A DNA stretch of 7,720 nt from an uncultured Actinomycetes bacterium (GCA_903873565.1 CAIQOY010000059.1:1-7720); one strand, 5' to 3'; shown: positions 1 to 7,712, numbered from the stretch's first letter. Notes: a model not told the origin generated them from the letters alone. Numbers and translations: made by a program.

Positions 1-1
1 C

Positions 2-253
2 TCGGTCACGGTCACCGCCGATCAGGCCGGCAACCTGGCGATGGCCGTCGTCCGGACGCGCCGCGTCTACTGCAGCACCGGGCGCGCGATCGGCGGCCCG
101 GGCGTGTACACCCTCCGCTGCCGCATGACGGGGCCCGGCCGTGCGCTCGTGCGCAAGGGCCGCACGGTCTTCGCGGTGCGCACGGTGCTGACCCCGCCGG
201 TCGGCACGCTGTCGCGCTCCATCCAGGAGATCGCGATCGCGCGGCGGCGCTAG
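2..253 (+). CDS. C-terminal part of a probable secreted or surface protein (5' truncated)
   Basis: An open frame runs in from the left edge and stops at TAG 251-253, leaving 83 visible residues. The internal ATG at 41 is unlikely to be the true start because the frame is open and protein-like before it (reads SVTVTADQAGNLA). That opening looks like the last strand of an Ig-like or cadherin-like repeat ('VTATDxAGN' type). A short domain follows with two cysteines (residues 24 and 40 of the fragment) that could form a disulfide, then a basic, Thr/Val-rich strand pattern ending in Arg-Arg-Arg. Similar basic beta-rich tails are common at the ends of secreted proteins of Thermoleophilia, from memory of the group. 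I do not recognise a specific family, and the function is unknown. The gene ends 3 nt from the stop of the convergent ureohydrolase gene. Confidence 0.6.
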   Translation, partial: SVTVTADQAGNLAMAVVRTRRVYCSTGRAIGGPGVYTLRCRMTGPGRALVRKGRTVFAVRTVLTPPVGTLSRSIQEIAIARRR

Positions 254-256
254 CCG

Positions 257-1165
257 TCAGCGGTTGGCCAGCGTGGCGATCGCGAACTGCAGCAGGTAGG
301 CGGTGGTGAGGACGGCGCTGCCGTCCGCGTCGCGCGCGGGCACGAACTCGATCAGGTCGAACGCGGCGATGCGCCCGCGCTCGGCGACGCCGGCGATCAG
401 GTCCGTGACCTGGGTGTAGTCGAGGCCGCCGGGGGAGGGGGCGATCACCGCGGGCATCAGGCTCGCGTCGAAGGCGTCCATGTCGATCGTGATCGCCACG
501 TTCGACCCCGGCGGGATCAGGTCCAGCACGGGTCCGACGCCGTGGTGGTGCACCGCGCGCGCCGGCACGATCTCGGCGCCCCAGGCGGCGGCGTGCTCGA
601 CCTCGGGGGCGCGGGCGCTCCCGAAGGCGCGCATCCCGACCTGCACGATCCGCTCGACGTGCGGCATCTCGGAGGCGCGCCGCATCGTCGACGAGTAGCC
701 GAGCGGCTCGCCGCGGCGCTCCTCGCGCCAGTCGATGTGCGCGTCGATCTGCAGGATGGTGATCGGCCCGAGCCCCTCGAGGCCGGCGAGGAACGGGATC
801 GGCACGGAGTCGTCGCCGCCGACCATCAGCGGCACCGCGCCCGCCGCCGCGATCGCCGCCGCCGTGTCGCGGATCAGAGCGCGGTTGCCCGGCCCGTCCT
901 GAGCCGTCGTGGGCAGGTCGCCGAGGTCGCCGAGGCGGAACCCGCGCGTGCCCATCAGGGGGCCGCCGACGTCGTAGCTCCAGTGGTCGACCCAGTCCGC
1001 GTCGTTGGCCATCGCCTCGCGCAGCGCCTGCATCGAGCCCGCGTGCGGCGCGTTGTCGATGCCGGGGTAGGGGGTGCCGTGCGGCGCCCCGAACAGCACG
1101 GCGTCCGCCGGCTCGGCGCCGACGCGCGCGAGCGGGAACGCGCCCATGAAGCACCGCGTGGCCAT
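257..1165 (-). CDS. Arginase/agmatinase-family ureohydrolase, divergent active site
   Basis: A 302-residue protein of the manganese ureohydrolase fold (arginase, agmatinase, guanidinobutyrase), a usual length for the family. These enzymes hydrolyse a guanidino group to urea plus an amine. Visible motifs are GGDDS (116-120, normally GGDHS), DAHID (141-145), TIDMD (226-230, normally SxDxD) followed by FDAS, where canonical proteins have xDP, and a late Glu at 273 in LIEFVP. The metal-ligand aspartates 141, 145, 228 and 230 and His143 are kept. The first metal-ligand His is Asp119, and the usual 'HGT' catalytic His segment reads GYSST (156-160). The pattern GGDDSVP...DAHIDWR...SSTMRRASEM looks like a coherent subfamily usually annotated as agmatinase, so the real substrate is uncertain. 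The start is ATG 1165; ATG 1147 (Met7) is an alternative, and neither has a clear Shine-Dalgarno. It lies 35 nt downstream of sufD with no obvious terminator between, so it may be the last gene of the suf transcript. Confidence 0.88.
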   Translation of the reverse strand: MATRCFMGAFPLARVGAEPADAVLFGAPHGTPYPGIDNAPHAGSMQALREAMANDADWVDHWSYDVGGPLMGTRGFRLGDLGDLPTTAQDGPGNRALIRDTAAAIAAAGAVPLMVGGDDSVPIPFLAGLEGLGPITILQIDAHIDWREERRGEPLGYSSTMRRASEMPHVERIVQVGMRAFGSARAPEVEHAAAWGAEIVPARAVHHHGVGPVLDLIPPGSNVAITIDMDAFDASLMPAVIAPSPGGLDYTQVTDLIAGVAERGRIAAFDLIEFVPARDADGSAVLTTAYLLQFAIATLANR

Positions 1166-1200
1166 CGCCCCGGAAGCCTAGGGTCCCGCCCGCGTCCCGG

Positions 1201-2421
1201 CTAGGACGGGATGCGGCGCATGACGTGCTCGGTCAGCGCCACGCGGATGCGCTCGTCGGGGATGCGCTCCAGCGCCTCCTCGAGGAAGCCCTCCACGATC
1301 ACCCGCTCGGCCTCGGCCGCGGGCACGCCGCGGCTCATCAGGTAGAAGCGCAGCATCGGGTCGACCGGCCCCGCCGTGGCGCCGTGGGTGCAGCGCACGT
1401 CGTTGGTGTCGATCTCGAGCCCCGGGATGGAGTCGGCGCGGGCCTTCGACGAGAGCAGCAGGTTGCGGTTCTCCTGGTAGGAGTCGGTCCCCTGCGCGCC
1501 CTCGGCGACGCGGATCACGCCGCGCCAGACCGAGCGCGCCTCGTCGAGCAGCACGCCCTTGAAGGCGAGGTCGGAGACCGCGTTCGGGGCGTCGTGCTCC
1601 TGCGTCGTGTCGAGGTCGAGGTGGCGCTTGTCGTCGACCACGTAGACGCCGCTGAGGCGGCCCGTGGCGCCCTCGCCCGTGAGGCGGGTCTCCATCCGGG
1701 TCTTGCCCGTGCGCGCGCCCGTCGAGCAGGCCGCCCAGTCGAGCAGGCCGTCCTTGGCGATCTCCGCGCGGTGGGCGGCGAAGTGCAGCGCCGCGTCGCA
1801 GCGGTCCTGGACGACCACGTAGGTGAGGTGCCCGGCGACGCCGACCTGGACCTCGGCGACGCCGTTGGCGTAGCCCGGCAGGCCGGACAGGTGCTCCTCG
1901 ACGAGGGTCGCCTCGGCGCCCTCCTCGACGACGATCAGCGCGCGCCACTGCTGGGCCGCGCCCTCCGTGGCGATCTCGTAGGCGACGTGGAACGGCTCGG
2001 CGACCTTGACGCCGGCCGGCACGTGCAGCAGCACGCCGTCCGTCCACAGGGCGCCGTTCTCGGCGGCGAACTTCTCGTCGTAGCCGACGATCGTGCCGAG
2101 CAGGGGCTCGACCAGCTCGGGGCGCTCCTCGGCGAGGCGGCGGAGCGAGCCGAAGGCGACGCCCTGCGCCGCCGCGGCCTCCGACAGCTCGTCGACGACG
2201 GCGCCGCCGTCGCGGACCACCACGCGGCCGGCGTGGTCGCCCGCCGCGAGGATCGCGCCCGCGATCTCACCCGGGGCGGGCGCCTCGACCGCCCGGAAGG
2301 CGTCGAAGTCGATGCCGCGCAGCGAGGTGAAGCGCCAGTGCTCGTCCGACAGGGTCGGGACGGGCAGGAGCGCGTTGGACTGCGCCGCGAGGTCGCGGCG
2401 CTCGGCGAGCCAGGCGCTCAT
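1201..2421 (-). CDS. sufD: Fe-S cluster assembly scaffold protein SufD
   Basis: A 406-residue SufD, the partner of SufB and SufC in the cytosolic SufBC2D complex that assembles iron-sulfur clusters. The N-terminal part (about 1-100) is helical and variable, as usual. The SufB/SufD beta-helix core runs from about 110 to 345, with conserved stretches TGARTGKTRMETR (234-246), AFKGVL (286-291) and SYQENRNLLLS (314-324). CTHGAT (344-349) carries His346, matching the SufD histidine (His360 in E. coli) important for cluster assembly at the SufB-SufD interface. The helical C-terminal region (RFYLMSRGVPAAEAE, 358-372) is the SufC-binding part. The start is ATG 2421, which overlaps the sufB stop as ATGA, with GGAGG 10 nt upstream inside sufB. 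The reading frame stays open well upstream of this ATG, but that stretch is antisense-free shadow of sufB in another frame and is not SufD-like. Confidence 0.95.
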   Translation of the reverse strand: MSAWLAERRDLAAQSNALLPVPTLSDEHWRFTSLRGIDFDAFRAVEAPAPGEIAGAILAAGDHAGRVVVRDGGAVVDELSEAAAAQGVAFGSLRRLAEERPELVEPLLGTIVGYDEKFAAENGALWTDGVLLHVPAGVKVAEPFHVAYEIATEGAAQQWRALIVVEEGAEATLVEEHLSGLPGYANGVAEVQVGVAGHLTYVVVQDRCDAALHFAAHRAEIAKDGLLDWAACSTGARTGKTRMETRLTGEGATGRLSGVYVVDDKRHLDLDTTQEHDAPNAVSDLAFKGVLLDEARSVWRGVIRVAEGAQGTDSYQENRNLLLSSKARADSIPGLEIDTNDVRCTHGATAGPVDPMLRFYLMSRGVPAAEAERVIVEGFLEEALERIPDERIRVALTEHVMRRIPS

Positions 2422-3823
2422 CCGACCGAGCCCTCCATCTGCAGCTGGATCAGGCGGTTGAGCTCGACCGCGTACTCGAGCGGCAGCTCCTTCGTGATCG
2501 GCTCGATGAAGCCGGCCACGATCAGCGCGGAGGCCTCGGCCTCCGAGAGGCCGCGGCTCATCAGGTAGTAGATCTGCTCCTCGCCGAGCTTCGAGACGGT
2601 GGCCTCGTGGCCGATGTCGACCTGGTCGGCGGAGATGTTGATGTACGGGTAGGTGTCGGTGCGCGACTCGGGGTCGATGATCAGGGCGTCGCAGACGACC
2701 TTCGACTTGGAGTGCTCGGCGTCCTTGTTGACGCGCAGGAGGCCACGGTAGGAGGAGCGGCCGCCGTCCTTCGAGATCGACTTCGAGGTGATCACGGAGG
2801 TCGTGTTGGGCGCGACGTGCGTGATCTTGCCGCCCGCGTCCTGGTGCTGGCCCTCGCCGGCGAAGGCGATCGAGAGGATCTCGCCGTGGGCGCGCTCGCC
2901 CTTCAGGATCACGGCCGGGTACTTCATCGTGATCTTGGAGCCGAGGTTGCCGTCGACCCACTCCATGGTCGCGTCCTCCTCGGCCACCGCGCGCTTGGTG
3001 ACGAGGTTGTAGACGTTGCTGGACCAGTTCTGGATCGTCGTGTAGCGGCAGCGGCCGCCCTTCTTGACGAGGATCTCGACGACCGCGGAGTGCAGCGAGT
3101 CGGACGAGTAGGTCGGGGCGGTGCAGCCCTCGACGTAGTGCACGTAGGCGCCCTCGTCGACGATGATCAGCGTCCGCTCGAACTGGCCCATGTTCTGGGC
3201 GTTGATGCGGAAGTAGGCCTGCAGCGGCTGCTCGATCCGGACGCCCGGCGGGACGTAGATGAAGGAGCCGCCCGACCACACGGCCGAGTTGAGCGCGGCG
3301 AACTTGTTGTCCGCCGGCGGGATCACGGTCGCCCAGTACTCGCGGAACAGGTCCTCGTGCTCGAGCAGCGCCTGGTCCGTGTCGAGGAACAGGACGCCCT
3401 GGTCCTCGAGCTCGGTCTTGAGCGAGTGGTAGATGACCTCGGACTCGTACTGCGCGCCCACGCCGGCCAGGAACTTGCGCTCGGCCTCGGGGATGCCGAG
3501 CCGCTCGAAGGTGTTCTTGATCGTCTCGGGGACGTCGTCCCACGAGCGCGCGTTGGCCTCGGCGGGCTTGAGGTAGTAGAAGATGTCGTCGAAGTCGATG
3601 CCGCTGAGGTCGGCGCCCCACTCGGGCATCGGCTTGGACTTGAAGATCTCGTAGGACTCGAGCCGGAAGTCGAGCATCCACTGCGGCTCGCCCTTGTGGG
3701 CCGAGATCTGGCGGATGATCTCCTCGTCGAGGCCCTTCGCCGTCTTGATGACGGGGTTCTCCTCGTCGCGGAAGCCCCACTTGTACTCGCCGAGGTCGAC
3801 GTCGGGCGTCTCGATGCTGCCCA

Positions 3824-3824
<1 letters not shown>
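2418..3824 (-). CDS. sufB: Fe-S cluster assembly scaffold protein SufB
   Basis: A 468-residue SufB, the main scaffold subunit on which nascent Fe-S clusters form. The typical N-terminus (EYKWGF, 13-18) leads into the conserved SGIDFDDIFYY region (74-84). The beta-helix core carries the family signature VEGCTAP (231-237) and NWSSNVYNLVTKRA (266-279). Cys378 (in VVCDALI) matches the essential E. coli SufB Cys405, and His406-Glu407 (GHEATVSK) match His433-Glu434. The E. coli Glu432 equivalent is Gly405 here. The C-terminus (ELPLEYAVELNRLI...EGSVG) is typical. I see no intein, although mycobacterial SufB often has one, and no N-terminal CxxCxxxC cluster like that of E. coli. The start is ATG 3824, overlapping the sufC TGA by 1 nt, with a full AGGAGG Shine-Dalgarno 10 nt upstream. 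The stop overlaps the sufD start. Tight coupling suggests translational coordination of SufC:B:D. Confidence 0.97.
2432..2436 (-). promoter_or_regulatory. Ribosome binding site of sufD
   Basis: GGAGG on the minus strand, 10 nt before the sufD ATG and inside the last codons of sufB. It supports ATG 2421 over any start further upstream in the same open frame. Confidence 0.7.
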
Positions 3825-4597
<773 letters not shown>

Positions 4598-4605
4598 GGG
4601 TGGTG

Positions 4606-4610
4606 CTCCT
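4606..4610 (-). promoter_or_regulatory. Ribosome binding site of sufC
   Basis: AGGAG on the minus strand, 8 nt before the GTG start at 4597. It supports GTG as the true initiator. Confidence 0.75.
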
Positions 4611-4713
4611 GGGCTGAGCCGCGAGGCGGCGGGGGGCTTCGTGCTGGTCCCTTCGCGACCGGGGTCCGGGCGGACGACCGGCGTTAGGGGAGTCGAATAA
4701 GGGTACCCGAATA

Positions 4714-4740
4714 CCGCCGGATCCGCGGATTTGGCGGCGG
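4714..4740 (-). terminator. Possible hairpin at the end of the membrane synthase-like gene
   Basis: CCGCCG (4714-4719) pairs with CGGCGG (4735-4740). The interior contains the self-complementary ATCCGCGGAT at 4721-4730. The structure begins directly after the TGA at 4742-4744, where a terminator would sit, but no T-run follows on the minus strand. It may act as a weak terminator or 3'-end stabiliser, or be part of suf control. Confidence 0.35.
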
Positions 4741-4741
4741 A

Positions 4742-6247
4742 TCAGCCCTGGGCGCCCGGCGCGCCCTCGCTCAGGTAGGTCAGGAGCGCCGTGTCGGTCA
4801 GCCACTCGACGGGGGCGTGGTCGTCCGTCAGGGGCTCGCCCGCACGGGGGACGACCTCCCGGTCGGCGGCCAGCGCGCGGCAGTCGTCGGCGAGCGGGCC
4901 CGTCTGGGCCGCCATCCGCTCCGCGGCCGGGGCGGCCGTGCCCGCGTCGCGGTAGCCGGTGACCACCGTGTTGAATTCGTTCACCCGCGCCAGCTCGACC
5001 TCGGGGAAGACGTGGGCCATCGTCTGCGCGATCCGCACCAGCGCCTGGTCCTGGCCCGGCGGCGCGCCGACGTTGATCATCACCGCCCCGCCCGGGGCGA
5101 GCCGGTCGCGGACCGTCTCGAAGAACTCGAGCGTCACGAGGTGGAACGGGATGTACGGCTGGCGGTAGGCGTCGATCGCGATCGCGTCGAAGGACGCGTC
5201 CGAGGCCTCGAGCCACGGCCGCGCATCGGCGGTGTGCACCGTCAGGTTCGCCTCGCCCATGTCGAAGTAGCGGTAGCCGGCCTCCGAGACGAGCCCGTCG
5301 ATCTCGACGCCGTCCACGGCCCACGCGGGCCAGAAGCGGGCGTACTGCACGGCGGTCGTCCCAGCCGCGTTGCCGAGGACCGCGAGGCGGCCGTCCGCGG
5401 GGCGGTCGAGGGCCACGGGCAGGCACAGCGGTCGGTCCCAGTAGCCGCCCACGAGCCCCGTCGGGCCGACCTTGATCGAGTGGGTCGCCCAGCCCTCGTT
5501 GAGGCGCAGCACGGTGTCGCCGTCGCCCTCGCGCACGACCTGCACGAACTGGTACGGCGACTCGCCCTCCCACAGCACGGTGTCGCCGGGCGCCGCCTTC
5601 ACGCCCGTCTCCGGGATGAGCAGGAGCAGACCGATCGCGAGCGGGGCGGCCAGCGCGCGCCGGGGCAGGAGCGGCAGGGCGGCGAGCGCCAGGAGCAGCG
5701 CGAAGACGAGCAGCGTGCGGCGCGTGCCGATCCACGGCACGAGCAGGAGCACGGAGGCGAACGTGCCGAGCAGGGAGCCCACCGTCGACAGGGCGTAGAG
5801 CCGGCCGGCGATCGTGCCCGCCTCCTCGACGGAGTGCACGGCGAGGCGCATCGCCCACGGGGCGACCGTGCCGAGCACCGTGATCGGGATCGCCAGGGCC
5901 AGCATGACCGCGACGAACGAGCCGATCAGGACGCCGGCGGAGAGGTCCGCGAAGGCCTGCGTGGCCGCGGTCAGAAGCGGCCGCGTCAGAAACGGCAGGA
6001 TCGCGACGGCGACCGCGGAGATGATCACGGCGAGGCCGAGGCCGCGCGGGCGGGGGTGGCGGTCGGCGAGCCGGCCGCCCAGCCAGTAGCCCAGGGACAG
6101 GAACAGCAGCGTGAGCCCGATGATGTTCGCCCACACGAGCGTCGAGGTGCCGAAGAAGGGCGCCATCAGCCGCGCGGCCGTCAGCTCCACGCCGAGGATG
6201 CAGAAGCCCGTCATGAAGACGAGCACGTAGAGGCGGCCGATCGGCAC
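4742..6247 (-). CDS. Membrane protein fused to a spermidine-synthase-like domain
   Basis: A 501-residue two-part protein. Residues 1 to about 210 are strongly hydrophobic, with about six or seven predicted membrane segments (roughly 5-25, 36-58, 70-90, 104-130, 150-172, 176-210). Residues about 222-495 look like the spermidine/spermine synthase Rossmann fold: SPYQFVQV (230-237), a degenerate glycine loop VLGNAAGTTA (290-299, normally GGGxG), the acidic VEID (314-317), TADAR (339-343), AIDAYRQPYIPFHL (357-370) where canonical enzymes have a catalytic D..DP, and LTDDHAPVEWL (473-483). This is the 'fused MFS/spermidine synthase' type common in bacteria, whose function is largely unassigned. The weak cofactor loop makes ordinary aminopropyl transfer doubtful. 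The start is GTG 6247 with only a poor Shine-Dalgarno; Met12 is an alternative, though it would trim the first membrane helix. It is transcribed apart from suf and divergently from the protease gene. Confidence 0.85.
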   Translation of the reverse strand: MPIGRLYVLVFMTGFCILGVELTAARLMAPFFGTSTLVWANIIGLTLLFLSLGYWLGGRLADRHPRPRGLGLAVIISAVAVAILPFLTRPLLTAATQAFADLSAGVLIGSFVAVMLALAIPITVLGTVAPWAMRLAVHSVEEAGTIAGRLYALSTVGSLLGTFASVLLLVPWIGTRRTLLVFALLLALAALPLLPRRALAAPLAIGLLLLIPETGVKAAPGDTVLWEGESPYQFVQVVREGDGDTVLRLNEGWATHSIKVGPTGLVGGYWDRPLCLPVALDRPADGRLAVLGNAAGTTAVQYARFWPAWAVDGVEIDGLVSEAGYRYFDMGEANLTVHTADARPWLEASDASFDAIAIDAYRQPYIPFHLVTLEFFETVRDRLAPGGAVMINVGAPPGQDQALVRIAQTMAHVFPEVELARVNEFNTVVTGYRDAGTAAPAAERMAAQTGPLADDCRALAADREVVPRAGEPLTDDHAPVEWLTDTALLTYLSEGAPGAQG

Positions 6248-6345
6248 CCCGGAACCGTACCCGCTTGCGGGTGTCCCGCAGGGTCAGGCTTAACAGAGCC
6301 TGAACACAACGGACCGGCCGCGCTTCACATCGGGCCGATATTCCT
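6248..6345. promoter_or_regulatory. Divergent promoter region with inverted repeats
   Basis: These 98 nt separate two divergently read genes and so must hold promoters for both. Three short inverted repeats are visible: ACCCGC-TT-GCGGGT (6259-6272), GCGGG-TGT-CCCGC (6267-6279), which shares bases with the first, and TCAGGCT-N6-AGCCTGA (6284-6303). I find no convincing -35/-10 pair on either strand. Confidence 0.5.
6284..6303. repeat. Inverted repeat TCAGGCT-N6-AGCCTGA, possible operator
   Basis: Perfect 7-bp arms around a 6-nt AT-richer centre (TAACAG), 42 nt before the protease ATG and 36 nt before the GTG of the divergent gene. The size and symmetry fit a binding site for a dimeric repressor or activator. 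It could also be a small RNA hairpin. No regulator is encoded in the window. Confidence 0.45.
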
Positions 6346-7647
6346 ATGGCCATGGACGACAACTGGACTCCCACCCCGCCCGCCCAGGGCCCCTCCGGCG
6401 GCGCCTACCGCGCCCCCCACTCGACCACCCCGCCCCCGGTCGGCGGCGCCCCCCAGCCCAAGCGCGGGTCGCGCATCGTCGTCCCCGTCCTCGTGGCCGC
6501 GCTGCTCTCCGCGGGCCTCGCGGCCGGCGGCACGGCGCTCGTGATCGAGCGCGACGTCGCCCCCGGCACGACGACGACGGTCGTCCAGGAGGCCCCGCCG
6601 GTCGACGCCGGCGTGGCCGAGGCGATCGCGGGCGACGACGGCGACCGCCCGGTCGCCGCGATCGCGGGCGACACGATGGACATCGCGTCGCTCTACGAGA
6701 AGAACGGCGCGGGCGTCGTCCGCGTCGAGCACTCCCAGGGCCTCGGCTCCGGCTTCGTGATCGACAAGGACGGCCACATCCTCACCAACGCGCACGTCGT
6801 CGACGGCGCGCAGGGCACGATCACCGTCTCCTTCTCCAACGACGAGCAGGTCGAGGCCGAGGTCATCGGCGTCGACAACGCCACCGACGTGGCGCTGCTC
6901 AAGGTCGACCTGCCCGCCTCCGCCCTCACCGTCGTGCCGCTCGGCGACTCGGCGTCCGTGGTCGTCGGCGAGCCCGTCGTCGCGATCGGCAACCCGTTCG
7001 GCCAGGACCGCACCGTCACCAGCGGCATCGTCTCGGCCGTCGCCCGCGAGATCGAGGCCCCCAACGGCTTCGGGATCAACGGCGTGATCCAGACGGACGC
7101 GGCCATCAACCAGGGCAACTCCGGCGGCCCGCTGTTCGACATGGCCGGCCGCGTGATCGGCATCAACTCGCAGATCTACACCGGCGGCACCGGCGGCGGC
7201 AACGTCGGCCTCGGCTACGCCGTGCCGATCAACCTCGTCAAGGAGGTCGTCGCCGACCTGATGGCCACGGGCACGGCGCAGCACGCCTGGCTCGGCGTCC
7301 AGCTGTCCGACGTCGACCCAACGCTGGCCTCCCAGGTCAAGATCGGCACCGACCGGGGCGCCATGATCGCCGGCGTCACCGAGGGCTCCCCCGCGGCCGA
7401 GGCCGGCCTCAAGGGCGCCACCGGCGAGATCACCATCGAGGGCAAGAGCTACGCGGTCGGCGGCGACGTGATCGTCGAGGCCGACGGCAAGCCCGTCGAG
7501 TCGGTGGACGAGCTGCGGGCCGCGGTCGCCGCGCTCGAGCCCGGCGACGAGCTGAAGCTGGTCGTCAAGCGGGCCGACGGCTCCACCGCCGACATCACCG
7601 TGACCCTCGGCAACCAGCCGCAGGATCCCACCGCGCTCGCCGGCTGA
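6346..7647 (+). CDS. htrA: Membrane-anchored HtrA/DegP-type serine protease with one PDZ domain
   Basis: A 433-residue trypsin-like protease acting outside the membrane in protein quality control. The first 43 residues are Pro/Gly-rich, cytoplasmic and end in basic KRGSR. One membrane helix (about 44-66) is followed by an acidic Thr/Ala linker to about 112. The protease domain (about 113-305) has the full triad: His150 in LTNAHVV, Asp181 in NATDVALLKV and Ser259 in QGNSGGPL, with the family segment VAIGNPFG (212-219). A single C-terminal PDZ domain (about 315-423) contains AWLGVQL, SPAAEAGLKG and GGDVIVEADGKPV, with a short insert at 359-370. The length and architecture match actinobacterial HtrA proteins. 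The start is ATG 6346. An in-frame TGA lies at 6301-6303 with no ATG, GTG or TTG between, so only this ATG or the one at 6352 is possible. Neither has a clear Shine-Dalgarno. A stable terminator hairpin follows, so it is probably monocistronic. Confidence 0.95.
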   Translation: MAMDDNWTPTPPAQGPSGGAYRAPHSTTPPPVGGAPQPKRGSRIVVPVLVAALLSAGLAAGGTALVIERDVAPGTTTTVVQEAPPVDAGVAEAIAGDDGDRPVAAIAGDTMDIASLYEKNGAGVVRVEHSQGLGSGFVIDKDGHILTNAHVVDGAQGTITVSFSNDEQVEAEVIGVDNATDVALLKVDLPASALTVVPLGDSASVVVGEPVVAIGNPFGQDRTVTSGIVSAVAREIEAPNGFGINGVIQTDAAINQGNSGGPLFDMAGRVIGINSQIYTGGTGGGNVGLGYAVPINLVKEVVADLMATGTAQHAWLGVQLSDVDPTLASQVKIGTDRGAMIAGVTEGSPAAEAGLKGATGEITIEGKSYAVGGDVIVEADGKPVESVDELRAAVAALEPGDELKLVVKRADGSTADITVTLGNQPQDPTALAG

Positions 7648-7676
7648 GCCACTCCTCCGCAGCCGGCGGACACCCA

Positions 7677-7712
7677 GGAGGCGGGGTCGGGCACCAGCCC
7701 GGCCCCGCCTTC
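7677..7712 (+). terminator. Strong terminator hairpin after the protease gene
   Basis: The core is a 14-bp stem with one G-U wobble: 7679-7692 pairs with 7697-7710 around the loop ACCA. Two further pairs (7678 with 7711 as a wobble, 7677 with 7712) can extend it to 16 bp. It lies 29 nt after the TGA of the protease gene. The stem is almost all G-C, but the tail is only TTCCGTCT, with no real T-run, as is common in high-GC actinobacteria. It may work on both strands. Confidence 0.7.

Larger units (their letters stand above)
4598..4741 (-). promoter_or_regulatory. suf upstream region: probable promoter and leader
   Basis: These 144 non-coding nt separate the end of the membrane spermidine-synthase-like gene from sufC, so a suf promoter most likely lies here. 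The block at 4691-4713 is clearly AT-richer than its surroundings. It holds two direct copies of CGAATA (4694-4699 and 4708-4713, plus strand) 14 nt apart, around the perfect 8-bp palindrome GGGTACCC (4701-4708). On the minus strand TACCCT (4705-4700) fits a loose TANNNT -10 box, but I find no good -35 element. A perfect 10-bp palindrome, ATCCGCGGAT, lies at 4721-4730. I do not see the known SufR or IscR operator patterns. The promoter position is inference. Confidence 0.4.

Noticed and set aside
3100..3140. Possible intein site in SufB near VEGCTAP
   Set aside because: Inteins occur in some actinobacterial SufB proteins, but the sequence runs uninterrupted across the conserved region and the protein has the normal intein-free length of 468 residues.
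2422..3780. Long minus-strand open frame continuous with and upstream of sufD
   Set aside because: It lies over sufB in another frame. The translation is Arg/Gly/Asp-rich without family motifs, and sufD has a proper ATG with Shine-Dalgarno at 2421. It is a GC-bias artefact.
4817..6544. 575-codon plus-strand open frame opposite the membrane synthase-like gene
   Set aside because: The composition is low-complexity Arg/Glu/Asp/His, with no recognisable domain, and it is antisense to a well-supported gene and runs into the protease gene.
6325..7284. 319-codon minus-strand open frame opposite the HtrA gene
   Set aside because: It is antisense to an intact protease with a full catalytic triad. 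The translation is Asp/Arg/Val low-complexity sequence without homologous features.
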